Source: Mycoplasma sp. CAG:611 (lineage in GTDB: Bacteria > Bacillota_I > Bacilli_A > RF39 > UBA660). Taken from it: a stretch of 13,014 nucleotides of DNA. Below the pieces are notes generated by a model. The model did no database searches and was not told where the DNA came from. It saw only the letters and a list, made by a program, of their open reading frames with translations. Below, one piece after another: positions 1 through 7,688 of this stretch. The first letter of the stretch is position 1. Every line of letters starts with the position of its first letter. The stretch lies in contig HF999753.1 of the NCBI GenBank assembly GCA_000434175.1, positions 1 to 13,014 on the forward strand. Direction: 5' to 3'. Both the position numbers and the translations under genes were made by a program.

Positions 1-54
1 ATTTTATTTTATCATAATAATACGAAAATTATTGTTGGTAATTTTTGCCAGTTT

Positions 55-81
55 AAAAGAAGATACTTTTTATATCTTCTT
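55..81 (-). terminator. Intrinsic terminator after polC
   Basis: A perfect 9-bp inverted repeat (57-65 paired with 73-81, loop of 7) begins 9 bases after the polC stop codon. On the minus strand the stem runs into a T tract. The stem is AT-rich (AAGAAGATA), as are the other terminators of this window. It implies that polC is the last gene of its transcript. Confidence 0.75.
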
Positions 82-89
82 ATATTTTA

Positions 90-3000
90 TTAAAATAAAC
101 TTAATTGACTAGATTCTGGTAGATTTTTTAATACTCCCATTACACGCATTTTTTCAATTACTGTAGTTGAAAGCTTAGCTCTTTTTTGTAAGTCTTCAAT
201 ACTAATAAATGGTTTTTTTTGTCTTTCTTCGATTATTTTTGTTGCAACAGTATCTCCAAGACCATCTATTGCTCTAAATGGTGGAATAAGTGTATTTTTA
301 TCTTCTCCTATTATGAAATATTTTGCATCTGATTTATTTAAATCTATTCCTGAAAACTTAAATTTTCTTGCAGTCATTTCAAGGGCAACTTCTAAAGTTG
401 CAATAGTATCGCTTTCTTTTGGAGATAAACCAAATTTTTTAAGTTGCATTTCTTCAAGTCTTTGTTTTATTTTATTATATCCTGCTTCCATACTTTCAAG
501 GTCAAATGATAATCCTTTTATACTAAACCATGCTGCGTAATAATAAATTGGTTTATAAACTTTAAACCATGCTATTTTCCAAGCTGCTGAAATATATGCT
601 GTTGCATGTGCTTTAGGGAACATGTATTTTATTTTTCCACAGCTTTCAATAAACCAATCTGGAATTTTAGCATCTTTTAAATCTTTTACAAATTCTTGCC
701 ATTTAGCAGGATCTTTACTAGCTTTACCCTTACGAACAAATTCCATTATTTTAAATGATTTTAATGGTTCAACACCATGATTCATAAGATATACCATAAT
801 ATCATCACGACATCCAATTACTTCTTTAAAAGGAACAATTCCTTCTTTAACAATGTCTTGTGCGTTACCATTCCATACATCTGTACCATGTGATAAACCA
901 CTTATTTTAACAAGTTCTGCAAAAGTAGTTGGTTTTGTTTCATTTACAATACCTATTACAAATTTTGTAAATTCAGGTAAAGCAAGTGCTCCTGTTTCAC
1001 AATTAATTTGTTCTGGAGTTACTCCTAGAGCAGTTGTTGAAGTAAACAAACTCATAACTTTTTTATCATCCATAGGAATATCTTTCATAAGTATTCCTGT
1101 ATTATCTTCAAGATATTTAAATATTGTAGGATTATCGTGTCCTAGTATATCTAATTTTAATAAGCATGACTCTATATCATGATAATTAAAATGTGTTGTA
1201 GCCCAAGCACTTGTTGGATCATCTGCAGGATATTGATATGGTGTAAAGTCAAAAATATCTTTATAATCAGGAACAACTACTATTCCTCCAGGATGTTGTC
1301 CTGTTGTTCTTTTAACTCCAGTTACGCCAATTGCAAGACGTTCAACTTCAAGATTTTTTACATCTGGTATTCCTTTATCTTCATAATATCCTTTTACATA
1401 ACCAAAGGCTGTTTTATCTGCTACTGTACCTATTGTTCCTGCACGATAAACATAATCTTCTCCAAATAATACTTTTGTATATTCATGAGCTTTAGCTTGA
1501 TAATCTCCTGAAAAGTTAAGGTCAATATCAGGAACTTTGTCAGCATTAAATCCTAAGAATGTGGCAAATGGCATATCTTGCCCATCTTTATTCATCATTG
1601 TTCCACACTCACATTTTCTATCAGGCAAATCATATCCTGAAGCATAATCAAGATTATACATGCGATTATTTTCATCAGTAAAGATTGTTTTTTTACAATT
1701 AGGACAAACATAATGCGCTGGAAGTGGATTAACTTCAGTTATTCCAAGCATTGTAGCAGCAAAAGAAGAACCAACACTACCTCTACTTCCAACATAATAA
1801 CCATCATCATTACTATGTTTAACAAGTTTTTGAGCAATTAAATATATCGCATCGAATCCTCCGTTTATAATACCATTAAGTTCAGTATCTAATCTTTCTT
1901 TAACGATATCAGGTAAGTCTTCTCCATATATTTCATGTGCTTTTTTATAACTTATATCTTTAATAATTTCTTTACTATTTTCAAATATAGGTGAAAATGG
2001 TATTCCTTTAGTATCAGGTATTATTTCAAACTCTTCAACCATATCAGCAATTTTATTTGTATTTTCAACAACTATTTTTTTAGCCTCATCTTCATTTAAA
2101 AAACTAAAATCATCAAGCATTTCTCTTGTAGTTCTAAAATGTTGTGATGGAATATCTTTAATCGAAGCTTTATTAAGTGGATGAAATCCTCCCCCTGGTA
2201 CTTTTTGATTAATAATAATTTGTCTATATAATTTATCTTTTTTTGTTAAATGATGAACATCTCCAGTTGCTACAACTATTTTATCTTTATTATTAGCTAC
2301 TCTTATTATTTTATTAACATTTTCTTTTATTTCATCATAATCTTTAAAATCTTCAGTATCAATTAAATAACTATAAACATCAAGTGGTTGTATCTCAATA
2401 TAATCATAAAAATCCATAAGATTAGCAAGTTCATCATCACTTTTACTTCTTGCTAAACTAAATATTTCTCCATTAGAGCATGAAGATCCTACTAAAATAC
2501 CTTCCCTTAATTCATTAATTACACTTCTAAGTATTCTTGGTGTTTTATATAAATATTTAGTATTCGCATAACTTACTATTTTAAATAAATTTTTTAAACC
2601 CTTTTTATTTTTTACAAGTAAATTTACATGATATAAATTACCAAATTTATGAATATCATCTTTTGCTACTAAATCATTTATTTGATTCATTTTTTCTATT
2701 TTTCTTGTTGATAAATATTCAAGCATTTTATAAAAAATTAAAGCCGTTGCTTCTGCATCGTAATCTCCACGATGATGACTTTCTTCATCCCATGGTATAT
2801 CATATCTTTTTACTAAAGCACTTAAACTATGTCTTGCGGCAGTTGGTTCAATTGCTCTTGATAATTCTAAAGTATCTAAAAGAGGATTAGTATATTCTCC
2901 TAAATTATATTTTTTATAAGCCATAGTTAAAAATGATGCATCAAATTTAGCATTATGAGCAACCATTGGAAGATTTCCAGTCCACTTTATAAACTCTTTA

Positions 3001-4454
3001 ACAGCTTCTTCTTCCGTTGGAGCATCTTTTAACATAAAATCTGTTATTCCCGTAAGTTCTGAAATATGTGGACTTAAAGGTTTTCCTGGATTAATAAGCA
3101 TATCAAATTTATCAATTATTTCCCCATTTTTAAGTTTAACTGCCCCAATTTCAATAATTGAATCTTTACCACCTGCATTAAATCCTGTTGTTTCAAAGTC
3201 AAATACTACATAAGTATTATCAAGTAAAATGCTATCATCACTTCTAAAAACTAAATCTAAATCATCATCAATCATTGAAAGTTCTACCCCATAAAGTATT
3301 TTTATTTCATCTTTATGATGGTAACACTCTGGAAATGTTTGAATAGAATTATGATCTGTTATAGCAATAGCTTTATGTCCCCATTTACAAGCTTGTTTAA
3401 TTAAATCTTTAACTTCTACTACTCCATCCATTTGACTCATTTTAGTATGTGCATGAAGTTCTACTCTTTTTTCTTCTTCTAAATCTTTTATTTCTTCTAA
3501 TTTACTATCTATTTTTTCTATATTTCTAGCATTTAATACAAAATCATTATAAAAAGGATTATTCTTAACATAACCATTTACTCTAATCCACATATTTTCT
3601 TTAAACTTAGCAATTAATTCATTATACTCTTCTTCTGTTTTTGCATATATTCTTACATACATACTTGTTGTTAAATCAGAAAATTTTAAAGTAAAACTAT
3701 TAAACCCTTTTTTAGTCGAAGGCATAATTCCAAATACATAACCCTCAACAGTAACATTATCCATTTCATAAGATATATCACTTAATTTAGTTACTTCATC
3801 TTTAACACTATAACCTAAAATACAATTTTCATTAACTTCTTTTTTTACATTATTTCTATATGTTTTTTCTTTATTAAATGATTTTTGTTCTTCAATCTTT
3901 TTATTATAATCTTTTTTATTTTCAAATATATTATTATTAAACTTATTAGATTCTTCTATTTCTTTTTGTATTTCATCTCTTTTATTTTCATTAAGTTTAA
4001 TATCTAAACTTGTCTTAAAACCAAACTTTTTAAAATAAGAATTTATTTCTTCTAATTTACTTTTAATTGTTTCATGTTCTACTTTATTATAAACTTCAAT
4101 AAAATAATTACTATCTTCTTTTATTAATCTATCTCCAAACATATTAAAATATAAATTATGATTATTTATAAGTATTAATATATTTTTATAATAATCATCA
4201 AAAAGACTTAAATCTTCATCATTACTTTCAATAGTTAATTCATATTTATACTTTTTATTTACATAATTACTTAATTTATCTATAAACTCTTTTAAAATAT
4301 CAAATCTAATTGTATTTAAACAATTTAAATGTATATTCCAAATATTTTTATCTTCACTTACTACTATTTTATTTATTTTAACATCATTAAAATATTTATA
4401 ATTATCACTATTATAATTAATTTTATCTAATAAATCTTTTATTTTTTTGTCCAT
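90..4454 (-). CDS. polC: DNA polymerase III alpha subunit, PolC type (replicative polymerase with built-in 3'-5' exonuclease)
   Basis: This is the main replicative DNA polymerase of low-GC Gram-positive bacteria, acting at the fork with the sliding clamp. It is 1454 residues, close to the roughly 1440 of Bacillus and Staphylococcus. In order: a variable N-terminal domain (1-205) ending in a Lys/Glu/Asn-rich linker; an OB fold (about 230-315); the PHP domain starting with HAHT (334-337), interrupted by a DnaQ-like exonuclease (DFETTG 419-424, AHNAKFD 499-505, D566); PHP resumption (to about 810); the polymerase core with aspartates in PDIDLNFSGD (975-984) and LDILGHD (1101-1107); and a C-terminal QLSLF, the classic clamp-binding motif. 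A zinc ribbon lies at 917-950; its second cysteine pair is CxC (948, 950), where Bacillus and Staphylococcus have CxxC. AAGGGGAG lies 6 bases before the ATG. Only 26 bases separate it from the upstream unknown gene, so they are probably co-transcribed. Confidence 0.98.
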   Translation of the reverse strand: MDKKIKDLLDKINYNSDNYKYFNDVKINKIVVSEDKNIWNIHLNCLNTIRFDILKEFIDKLSNYVNKKYKYELTIESNDEDLSLFDDYYKNILILINNHNLYFNMFGDRLIKEDSNYFIEVYNKVEHETIKSKLEEINSYFKKFGFKTSLDIKLNENKRDEIQKEIEESNKFNNNIFENKKDYNKKIEEQKSFNKEKTYRNNVKKEVNENCILGYSVKDEVTKLSDISYEMDNVTVEGYVFGIMPSTKKGFNSFTLKFSDLTTSMYVRIYAKTEEEYNELIAKFKENMWIRVNGYVKNNPFYNDFVLNARNIEKIDSKLEEIKDLEEEKRVELHAHTKMSQMDGVVEVKDLIKQACKWGHKAIAITDHNSIQTFPECYHHKDEIKILYGVELSMIDDDLDLVFRSDDSILLDNTYVVFDFETTGFNAGGKDSIIEIGAVKLKNGEIIDKFDMLINPGKPLSPHISELTGITDFMLKDAPTEEEAVKEFIKWTGNLPMVAHNAKFDASFLTMAYKKYNLGEYTNPLLDTLELSRAIEPTAARHSLSALVKRYDIPWDEESHHRGDYDAEATALIFYKMLEYLSTRKIEKMNQINDLVAKDDIHKFGNLYHVNLLVKNKKGLKNLFKIVSYANTKYLYKTPRILRSVINELREGILVGSSCSNGEIFSLARSKSDDELANLMDFYDYIEIQPLDVYSYLIDTEDFKDYDEIKENVNKIIRVANNKDKIVVATGDVHHLTKKDKLYRQIIINQKVPGGGFHPLNKASIKDIPSQHFRTTREMLDDFSFLNEDEAKKIVVENTNKIADMVEEFEIIPDTKGIPFSPIFENSKEIIKDISYKKAHEIYGEDLPDIVKERLDTELNGIINGGFDAIYLIAQKLVKHSNDDGYYVGSRGSVGSSFAATMLGITEVNPLPAHYVCPNCKKTIFTDENNRMYNLDYASGYDLPDRKCECGTMMNKDGQDMPFATFLGFNADKVPDIDLNFSGDYQAKAHEYTKVLFGEDYVYRAGTIGTVADKTAFGYVKGYYEDKGIPDVKNLEVERLAIGVTGVKRTTGQHPGGIVVVPDYKDIFDFTPYQYPADDPTSAWATTHFNYHDIESCLLKLDILGHDNPTIFKYLEDNTGILMKDIPMDDKKVMSLFTSTTALGVTPEQINCETGALALPEFTKFVIGIVNETKPTTFAELVKISGLSHGTDVWNGNAQDIVKEGIVPFKEVIGCRDDIMVYLMNHGVEPLKSFKIMEFVRKGKASKDPAKWQEFVKDLKDAKIPDWFIESCGKIKYMFPKAHATAYISAAWKIAWFKVYKPIYYYAAWFSIKGLSFDLESMEAGYNKIKQRLEEMQLKKFGLSPKESDTIATLEVALEMTARKFKFSGIDLNKSDAKYFIIGEDKNTLIPPFRAIDGLGDTVATKIIEERQKKPFISIEDLQKRAKLSTTVIEKMRVMGVLKNLPESSQLSLF

Positions 4455-4480
4455 AACTTACTCCCCTTAAAAAAGATATA

Positions 4481-5329
4481 TTATAATGTTTCTACATAAT
4501 TATCAAATACACCTTCATTTGTTTTATTTAATATTTCTTTTTTATTTTTATTTAAATATGTCATAAAACTAAATATATCATAGTTTTTTAATTTTTTATT
4601 ATAAGGATAATCTTTTATATTAAAGAAAATATTATCCCTAACCATATATTTTTCAAAGTCTTTTTCTTCTACACCTAAATACATTAAAAAATATGGATAA
4701 ATTTGTTGTTTTAATTTTTTTAGTTCACTTTTTCCAATATTATATTTAGATTCTTTTGATACTCTTGTAAAAAGTTCATTAACACAAATAAGTTCTAACA
4801 TTGTTGTTAAAATATTATCATCTATTTTTACATCTTTAAATTCATTTTTTAATATTTTATAAAATAAATATGTTAAAAAACTATCTTTATCTTTATTATC
4901 TATTTTTTTACCGATACTTATTATATTTAAGTTAAAATCTGTTTCTACAACACCTAAATTAGGATGTAACACAAGTACTTTATAATTCTCTTCTAAATCA
5001 TATTTTAAAATATTAGCTAATTCTTTTTTATAAAGTTTACTATTTAAATCCCATAGTTGTAATAAAGACATACGATATTTATTTGTTTCTTTTATTACTT
5101 TTTTATAAGATGGTGATGTTTCAAATATATTAAAAATAAAATCATCATCTGGTATATAATTATCTAGATCATTTAATATTTTATCTTTTTCTTTATATAA
5201 AGTACTATACTCTTTTTTATAATCTTTCCATAACACTTGTTTAATATTATGTATTTCTTCACTAACACTTGATTCATATAGTAAGTGCCACATAAGTAAA
5301 TAATCATTTAAAATAAAGTCTAATTTCAT
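4481..5329 (-). CDS. Hypothetical protein upstream of polC, family not recognised
   Basis: I do not recognise this 282-residue protein. It is rich in Lys, Asp, Asn and aromatic residues, looks mostly helical, and shows no signal peptide, membrane segment, nucleotide-binding loop, zinc motif or HExxH protease motif. It is therefore most likely a soluble cytoplasmic protein. Visible landmarks are three tryptophans in the N-terminal third (W14, W34, W93), an acidic PDDD turn near residue 60, and a middle region of predicted beta character (VLVLHPNLGVVETDFNLN, about 118-135) between helical halves. The ATG is preceded by AAGGA with 9-base spacing. It has a possible promoter of its own and is followed by polC after 26 bases, so it may share the polC transcript. 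A replication role is only a guess from position. Composition matches its neighbours, with no sign of recent transfer. Confidence 0.85.
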   Translation of the reverse strand: MKLDFILNDYLLMWHLLYESSVSEEIHNIKQVLWKDYKKEYSTLYKEKDKILNDLDNYIPDDDFIFNIFETSPSYKKVIKETNKYRMSLLQLWDLNSKLYKKELANILKYDLEENYKVLVLHPNLGVVETDFNLNIISIGKKIDNKDKDSFLTYLFYKILKNEFKDVKIDDNILTTMLELICVNELFTRVSKESKYNIGKSELKKLKQQIYPYFLMYLGVEEKDFEKYMVRDNIFFNIKDYPYNKKLKNYDIFSFMTYLNKNKKEILNKTNEGVFDNYVETL

Positions 5330-5349
5330 AACATCACATCCTTGTTATA

Positions 5350-5369
5350 ATTGTATCATTTTTAATGAT
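5350..5369 (-). promoter_or_regulatory. Possible promoter -10 with overlapping inverted repeat
   Basis: On the minus strand a TACAAT hexamer (5350-5355) lies about 20 bases ahead of the start codon of the unknown gene before polC. A short perfect inverted repeat, ATCATT-AAA-AATGAT (5355-5369), touches its upstream edge and could be an operator or chance. No good -35 box is visible at 17 bases; that region is the T tract of the preceding terminator. Support is weak. Confidence 0.3.
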
Positions 5370-5370
5370 G

Positions 5371-5427
5371 AAAAAAAAGAATAATTATTAAATTTATAGT
5401 TTTTTCCATTTCTATAATTATTCTTTT
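5371..5427 (-). terminator. Intrinsic terminator after the GNAT/radical SAM remnant
   Basis: A perfect 14-bp inverted repeat (5375-5388 with 5414-5427, arms AAAAGAATAATTAT) encloses a 25-base loop. On the minus strand it ends in an eight-base T run (5371-5378, half of it within the stem). It lies 29 bases past the last in-frame stop of the broken fusion gene. A smaller imperfectly placed hairpin (5440-5447 with 5462-5469) precedes it. The long loop makes it less efficient-looking than a classic terminator. Confidence 0.65.
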
Positions 5428-5455
5428 ACAAGCAACTAAAAGAGTTATTTAAGTA

Positions 5456-5641
5456 TCAATCTAACTCTTCTAATTGATTAAAAATATACTAATATTCATA
5501 ACCATCTGTTGAACAATCAGAATCACTACCACAATCTAAAAAGTTGTAATCTTTTATTTTATCAAAATCCATTATTTTATCATTATATTTTGATGCATAA
5601 CACCAGGTACAATTATTATTACAATTACGGTTTGTAGTAAG
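5456..5641 (-). pseudogene. Remnant of a radical SAM domain, formerly fused to the upstream GNAT
   Basis: The reading frame of the GNAT gene continues past its TGA stop (5642-5644) into LTTNRNCNNNCTWCYASKYND, a characteristic start of a radical SAM domain. The CX3CX2C cysteines bind the [4Fe-4S] cluster that cleaves S-adenosylmethionine, and the 'LTTNRxC...WCYA' surround is typical of the peptide-modifying and AdoMet-radical maturase group. The frame then runs through a Cys/Asp/Ser-rich segment (DCGSDSDCSTDGYEY), meets TAG (5489-5491), and continues in frame to NQLEELD and a TGA at 5456-5458. There is no start codon of its own before the cysteine motif and no ribosome binding site. A full radical SAM barrel needs about 200 residues or more, whereas about 60 codons remain, so an internal deletion is likely. 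The simplest reading is a decayed C-terminal half of a GNAT-radical SAM fusion, with a TGG tryptophan turned to TGA. Recoding of TGA is possible but would still not give a complete enzyme. Confidence 0.65.
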
Positions 5642-6190
5642 TCAAGCAGTTTTTGAAGTAACAATATTATCATCTAAAATATTAATTACATATTTTAAAA
5701 TAATTTTATTAGTAACTTCATCTTTTACTTTTTCTTTTAATATACCTCCGTTTTTTTCTATAACTTTCGATGAAAAAGCATTATCTTCATAACAAGTAAC
5801 TAAAATTTTACTTATAAATTTTTTTGCATATTTTTGTTTTGCTAAAGCCAAAACTTTAGTTGCATAACCTTTATTTCTTTCGCTTGGTTTTATATAATAA
5901 GCAATATGTCCAAGTCTTTCATAATAACTTTTATTTAACTTATGTCTTAAATCTATTGTACCAACAATTTTGTTTTTTTCTATAATCCAATATACAGTAG
6001 CTGGCACATCAGACTTTGATATGTTTAATCCTCGTCTTCTATTTTTTAATCTATTAAGCATCGTATTAAAAGTTTCTCCATTTTTAATTTGTGCATTACC
6101 TAGTTCGCTTATTTCTCCATTTAACTCGGCCATTTTTATCAATTCATAATAACTATTTTTATACTTTTCACACGGTAAAACTAACTTCAT
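5642..6190 (-). CDS. GNAT family N-acetyltransferase (probably the surviving half of a broken fusion)
   Basis: A 182-residue acetyltransferase of the GNAT fold, transferring acetyl from acetyl-CoA to an amino group of an unknown substrate. The second half shows the family core: a strand with KIVGTIDLRHKLN (74-86), the strand GHIAYYIKP (94-102), then the acetyl-CoA pyrophosphate loop RNKGYAT (105-111), and the C-terminal NAFSSKVIEKNGGI helix-strand (137-150). The N-terminal MKLVLPCEKYKNSYYE is typical of a common Firmicute subgroup. The domain should end near residue 171 (YVINI). The extra DDNIVTSKTA looks like a linker, and beyond the TGA the same frame encodes a radical SAM cysteine motif, so the original protein was probably longer. 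The acetyltransferase may still work alone. Its ribosome binding site is poor: GGAG lies 15 bases before the ATG. It follows the yebC terminator, and I see no clear promoter in the 67-base gap. Confidence 0.88.
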   Translation of the reverse strand: MKLVLPCEKYKNSYYELIKMAELNGEISELGNAQIKNGETFNTMLNRLKNRRRGLNISKSDVPATVYWIIEKNKIVGTIDLRHKLNKSYYERLGHIAYYIKPSERNKGYATKVLALAKQKYAKKFISKILVTCYEDNAFSSKVIEKNGGILKEKVKDEVTNKIILKYVINILDDNIVTSKTA

Positions 6191-6237
6191 ACTTTATCAT
6201 TTCTACTCCATTCTCCAAATATATTTATTAAAAATTC

Positions 6238-6265
6238 AAAAAAAGAATAACTTTAAATTATTCTT
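6238..6265 (-). terminator. Intrinsic terminator closing the tad-yebC operon
   Basis: A perfect 8-bp stem (6243-6250 with 6258-6265, arms AAGAATAA, loop of 7) leads into a seven-base T run on the minus strand (6238-6244). The ascending arm contains the last yebC codons and its TAA stop (6258-6260), so translation termination and hairpin formation overlap. It separates the operon from the GNAT gene. Confidence 0.75.
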
Positions 6266-6977
6266 CCATATTATGGTATACATCTTGTACATCATCTAAA
6301 TCTTCAAGCGTTTCTATTAAATTATATATTTTTTCTTTATCTTCATCATTTAATGAAATATAATTTTGTGGTATGTATCTTATTTCATTCATAATAAATT
6401 CTGTTATATTATTTTCATTTAAAACATTATTCATTTTAATAAAATCTTCATAACTTGTATATATTTCATAAGAATCATCATTTACAACAAAGTCTAAACA
6501 ATCATTATCTAATGCTAAAGTCATAAGCATATCTTCATCATATGTTTTAGGTAAAACAATTATACCCTTTCTATCAAACATATAACTTACACTTCCATCA
6601 GTACCTAAGTTTCCTCCTCTTTTAGTAAATGTACTTCTTACATCTCCTGCTGTTCTATTTTTATTATCTGTTAAACAATCAACCATAACAGCAACACCAT
6701 GAGGAGCATAACCTTCATATCTTACAAATTCATAATTTTCACTATTTCCTGAAGAATGTGCTTTATCAATTGCAGCTTGAATTCTATCTTTTGGCATATT
6801 TTCTGCTTTTGCTTTATCAACAACCATTCTTAAAGCAGGATTATTTAACGGGCCTTTATCTCCCCCTTTAGCAGCAACATAAAGTTCTTTAGCAAGTTTT
6901 TGAAAAACTTTGCTTCTTGCAGCATCTATTTCCCCTTTTTTTCTTTTAATTGTTGACCATTTTGAATGTCCACTCAT
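6258..6977 (-). CDS. yebC: YebC/PmpR family protein (ribosome-associated translation factor, formerly called a transcriptional regulator)
   Basis: A 239-residue, full-length YebC protein, cytoplasmic. The N-terminus MSGHSKWSTIKRKKGEIDAARSK is the family hallmark, followed by KLAKELYVAAKGG, NPALRMVVDKAKAENMPKDRI and the domain 2/3 motifs YEGYAPHGVAVMVDCLTDN and RTAGDVRSTFTKRGGNLG (about 88-128). Members were long annotated as DNA-binding regulators; more recent work assigns YebC a role in relieving ribosome stalling at difficult sequences such as polyproline. The C-terminal third is acidic. An excellent AGGAGG lies 6 bases before the ATG and overlaps the tadC stop codon; the intergenic gap is 10 bases, with no terminator or promoter between. 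It is therefore transcribed as the last gene of the tad operon. Its usual neighbours in other bacteria (ruvCAB) are absent. Whether it serves pilus production or is just a passenger cannot be told. Confidence 0.97.
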   Translation of the reverse strand: MSGHSKWSTIKRKKGEIDAARSKVFQKLAKELYVAAKGGDKGPLNNPALRMVVDKAKAENMPKDRIQAAIDKAHSSGNSENYEFVRYEGYAPHGVAVMVDCLTDNKNRTAGDVRSTFTKRGGNLGTDGSVSYMFDRKGIIVLPKTYDEDMLMTLALDNDCLDFVVNDDSYEIYTSYEDFIKMNNVLNENNITEFIMNEIRYIPQNYISLNDEDKEKIYNLIETLEDLDDVQDVYHNMEE

Positions 6978-6987
6978 AAATATCCTC

Positions 6988-7680
6988 CTAACTTAATAAC
7001 TTAATAATTAATGGTGAAAGTAAAATTAGAAATAAAAGTGGTATAAAAAATATAACGGATACAACACTTATTTTTATAGGCATTTTATTTATTTTTGCTT
7101 TTGCTTCCAACACTCTTTTTTGTCTTATGTAATCTACCTGTTCGAAAACAGTATTAACAATATCATTACCAAATATATTAGCTTCTTTAATATTTAATAT
7201 TATATTGTTAACTGTATCACTAGGTATACGATATTTTAAATCTTCTAACGCATCGTTTAAATCTTTTCCAAAAGAAATATCACTAAGTAGTTTTTTAAAT
7301 TCTTTACTAAGACTTGAATCTACACTACTACAAGTAACTTCAATTGAAGTTTTAATATTTCTTCCAGCATCAAGTGATAATGCTAATATTTCAAAAAAGT
7401 ATAAAGCATCTTTTTCTAACTCTTTTCTTCTTTTTTCTATTTTAGGATTAAAATAAAAGTTAAAAAATAATGTGTAATAAATAATTATTACTACTGGTGC
7501 GATAAAATATCCAAAATCTAAAAAATATAATAACACAAAAAATATTATTATGGAAGAAAATAATCTAAAATTAAGTAAATTTATTTCATCTAACTTACAA
7601 TCTACTCCTAGTAACATTATTTTAGATTTTACACTTTCTATTTGATTTTTACTATAAATCTTACTTGTTAATCTTTTCAT
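6988..7680 (-). CDS. tadC: TadC-like inner-membrane platform protein of the Tad pilus (type II secretion F domain)
   Basis: A 230-residue membrane protein and one of two related platform subunits on which the Tad ATPase acts to push pilins into the fibre. Visible parts: a Lys-rich cytoplasmic N-terminus, two closely spaced hydrophobic segments (about 40-77), a soluble T2SSF helical bundle (about 85-190) carrying ALSLDAGRNIKTSIEV (100-115), and a C-terminal hydrophobic segment (203-228). The 'AGRxIxxAI'-type motif is shared with the TadB neighbour (NAFKSGRSIVQAIELV), supporting a common origin. It starts 8 bases after the tadB stop with AGGTGGG just ahead of the ATG. It is shorter than typical TadC proteins (about 290-320 residues), mainly from a reduced N-terminal region. 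Assignment as TadC and not TadB rests on gene order after TadA and TadB. Confidence 0.88.
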   Translation of the reverse strand: MKRLTSKIYSKNQIESVKSKIMLLGVDCKLDEINLLNFRLFSSIIIFFVLLYFLDFGYFIAPVVIIIYYTLFFNFYFNPKIEKRRKELEKDALYFFEILALSLDAGRNIKTSIEVTCSSVDSSLSKEFKKLLSDISFGKDLNDALEDLKYRIPSDTVNNIILNIKEANIFGNDIVNTVFEQVDYIRQKRVLEAKAKINKMPIKISVVSVIFFIPLLFLILLSPLIIKLLS

Positions 7681-7688
7681 AAACCCAC

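Noticed and set aside
1..54. Promoter or start of a further gene at the left edge
   Set aside because: AT-rich sequence with TAAAAT-like boxes but no matching -35 element, ribosome binding site or open frame that can be supported.
313..1469. Plus-strand open frames inside polC (313-540, 853-1182, 1179-1469)
   Set aside because: They lie antisense to an intact, highly conserved polymerase gene, lack ribosome binding sites and have no recognisable protein features.
2663..2890. Plus-strand open frame inside polC
   Set aside because: Antisense to the conserved exonuclease and PHP region; a low-complexity shadow frame.
5440..5469. Second hairpin (8-bp arms AAGAGTTA) as a separate terminator or small RNA
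   Set aside because: Loop of 14 bases, no T run after it and overlap with the decayed reading frame; probably chance or part of the stronger terminator region.
5642..5644. TGA read as tryptophan (Mollicutes code) to join the GNAT and radical SAM parts
   Set aside because: All other genes use TGG only and contain no internal TGA, and the frame still ends soon at TAG. A nonsense mutation explains it better.
6191..6237. Promoter for the GNAT gene (TTGAAT and TATATT on the minus strand)
   Set aside because: The hexamers are only 10 bases apart, far from the 16-18 required.
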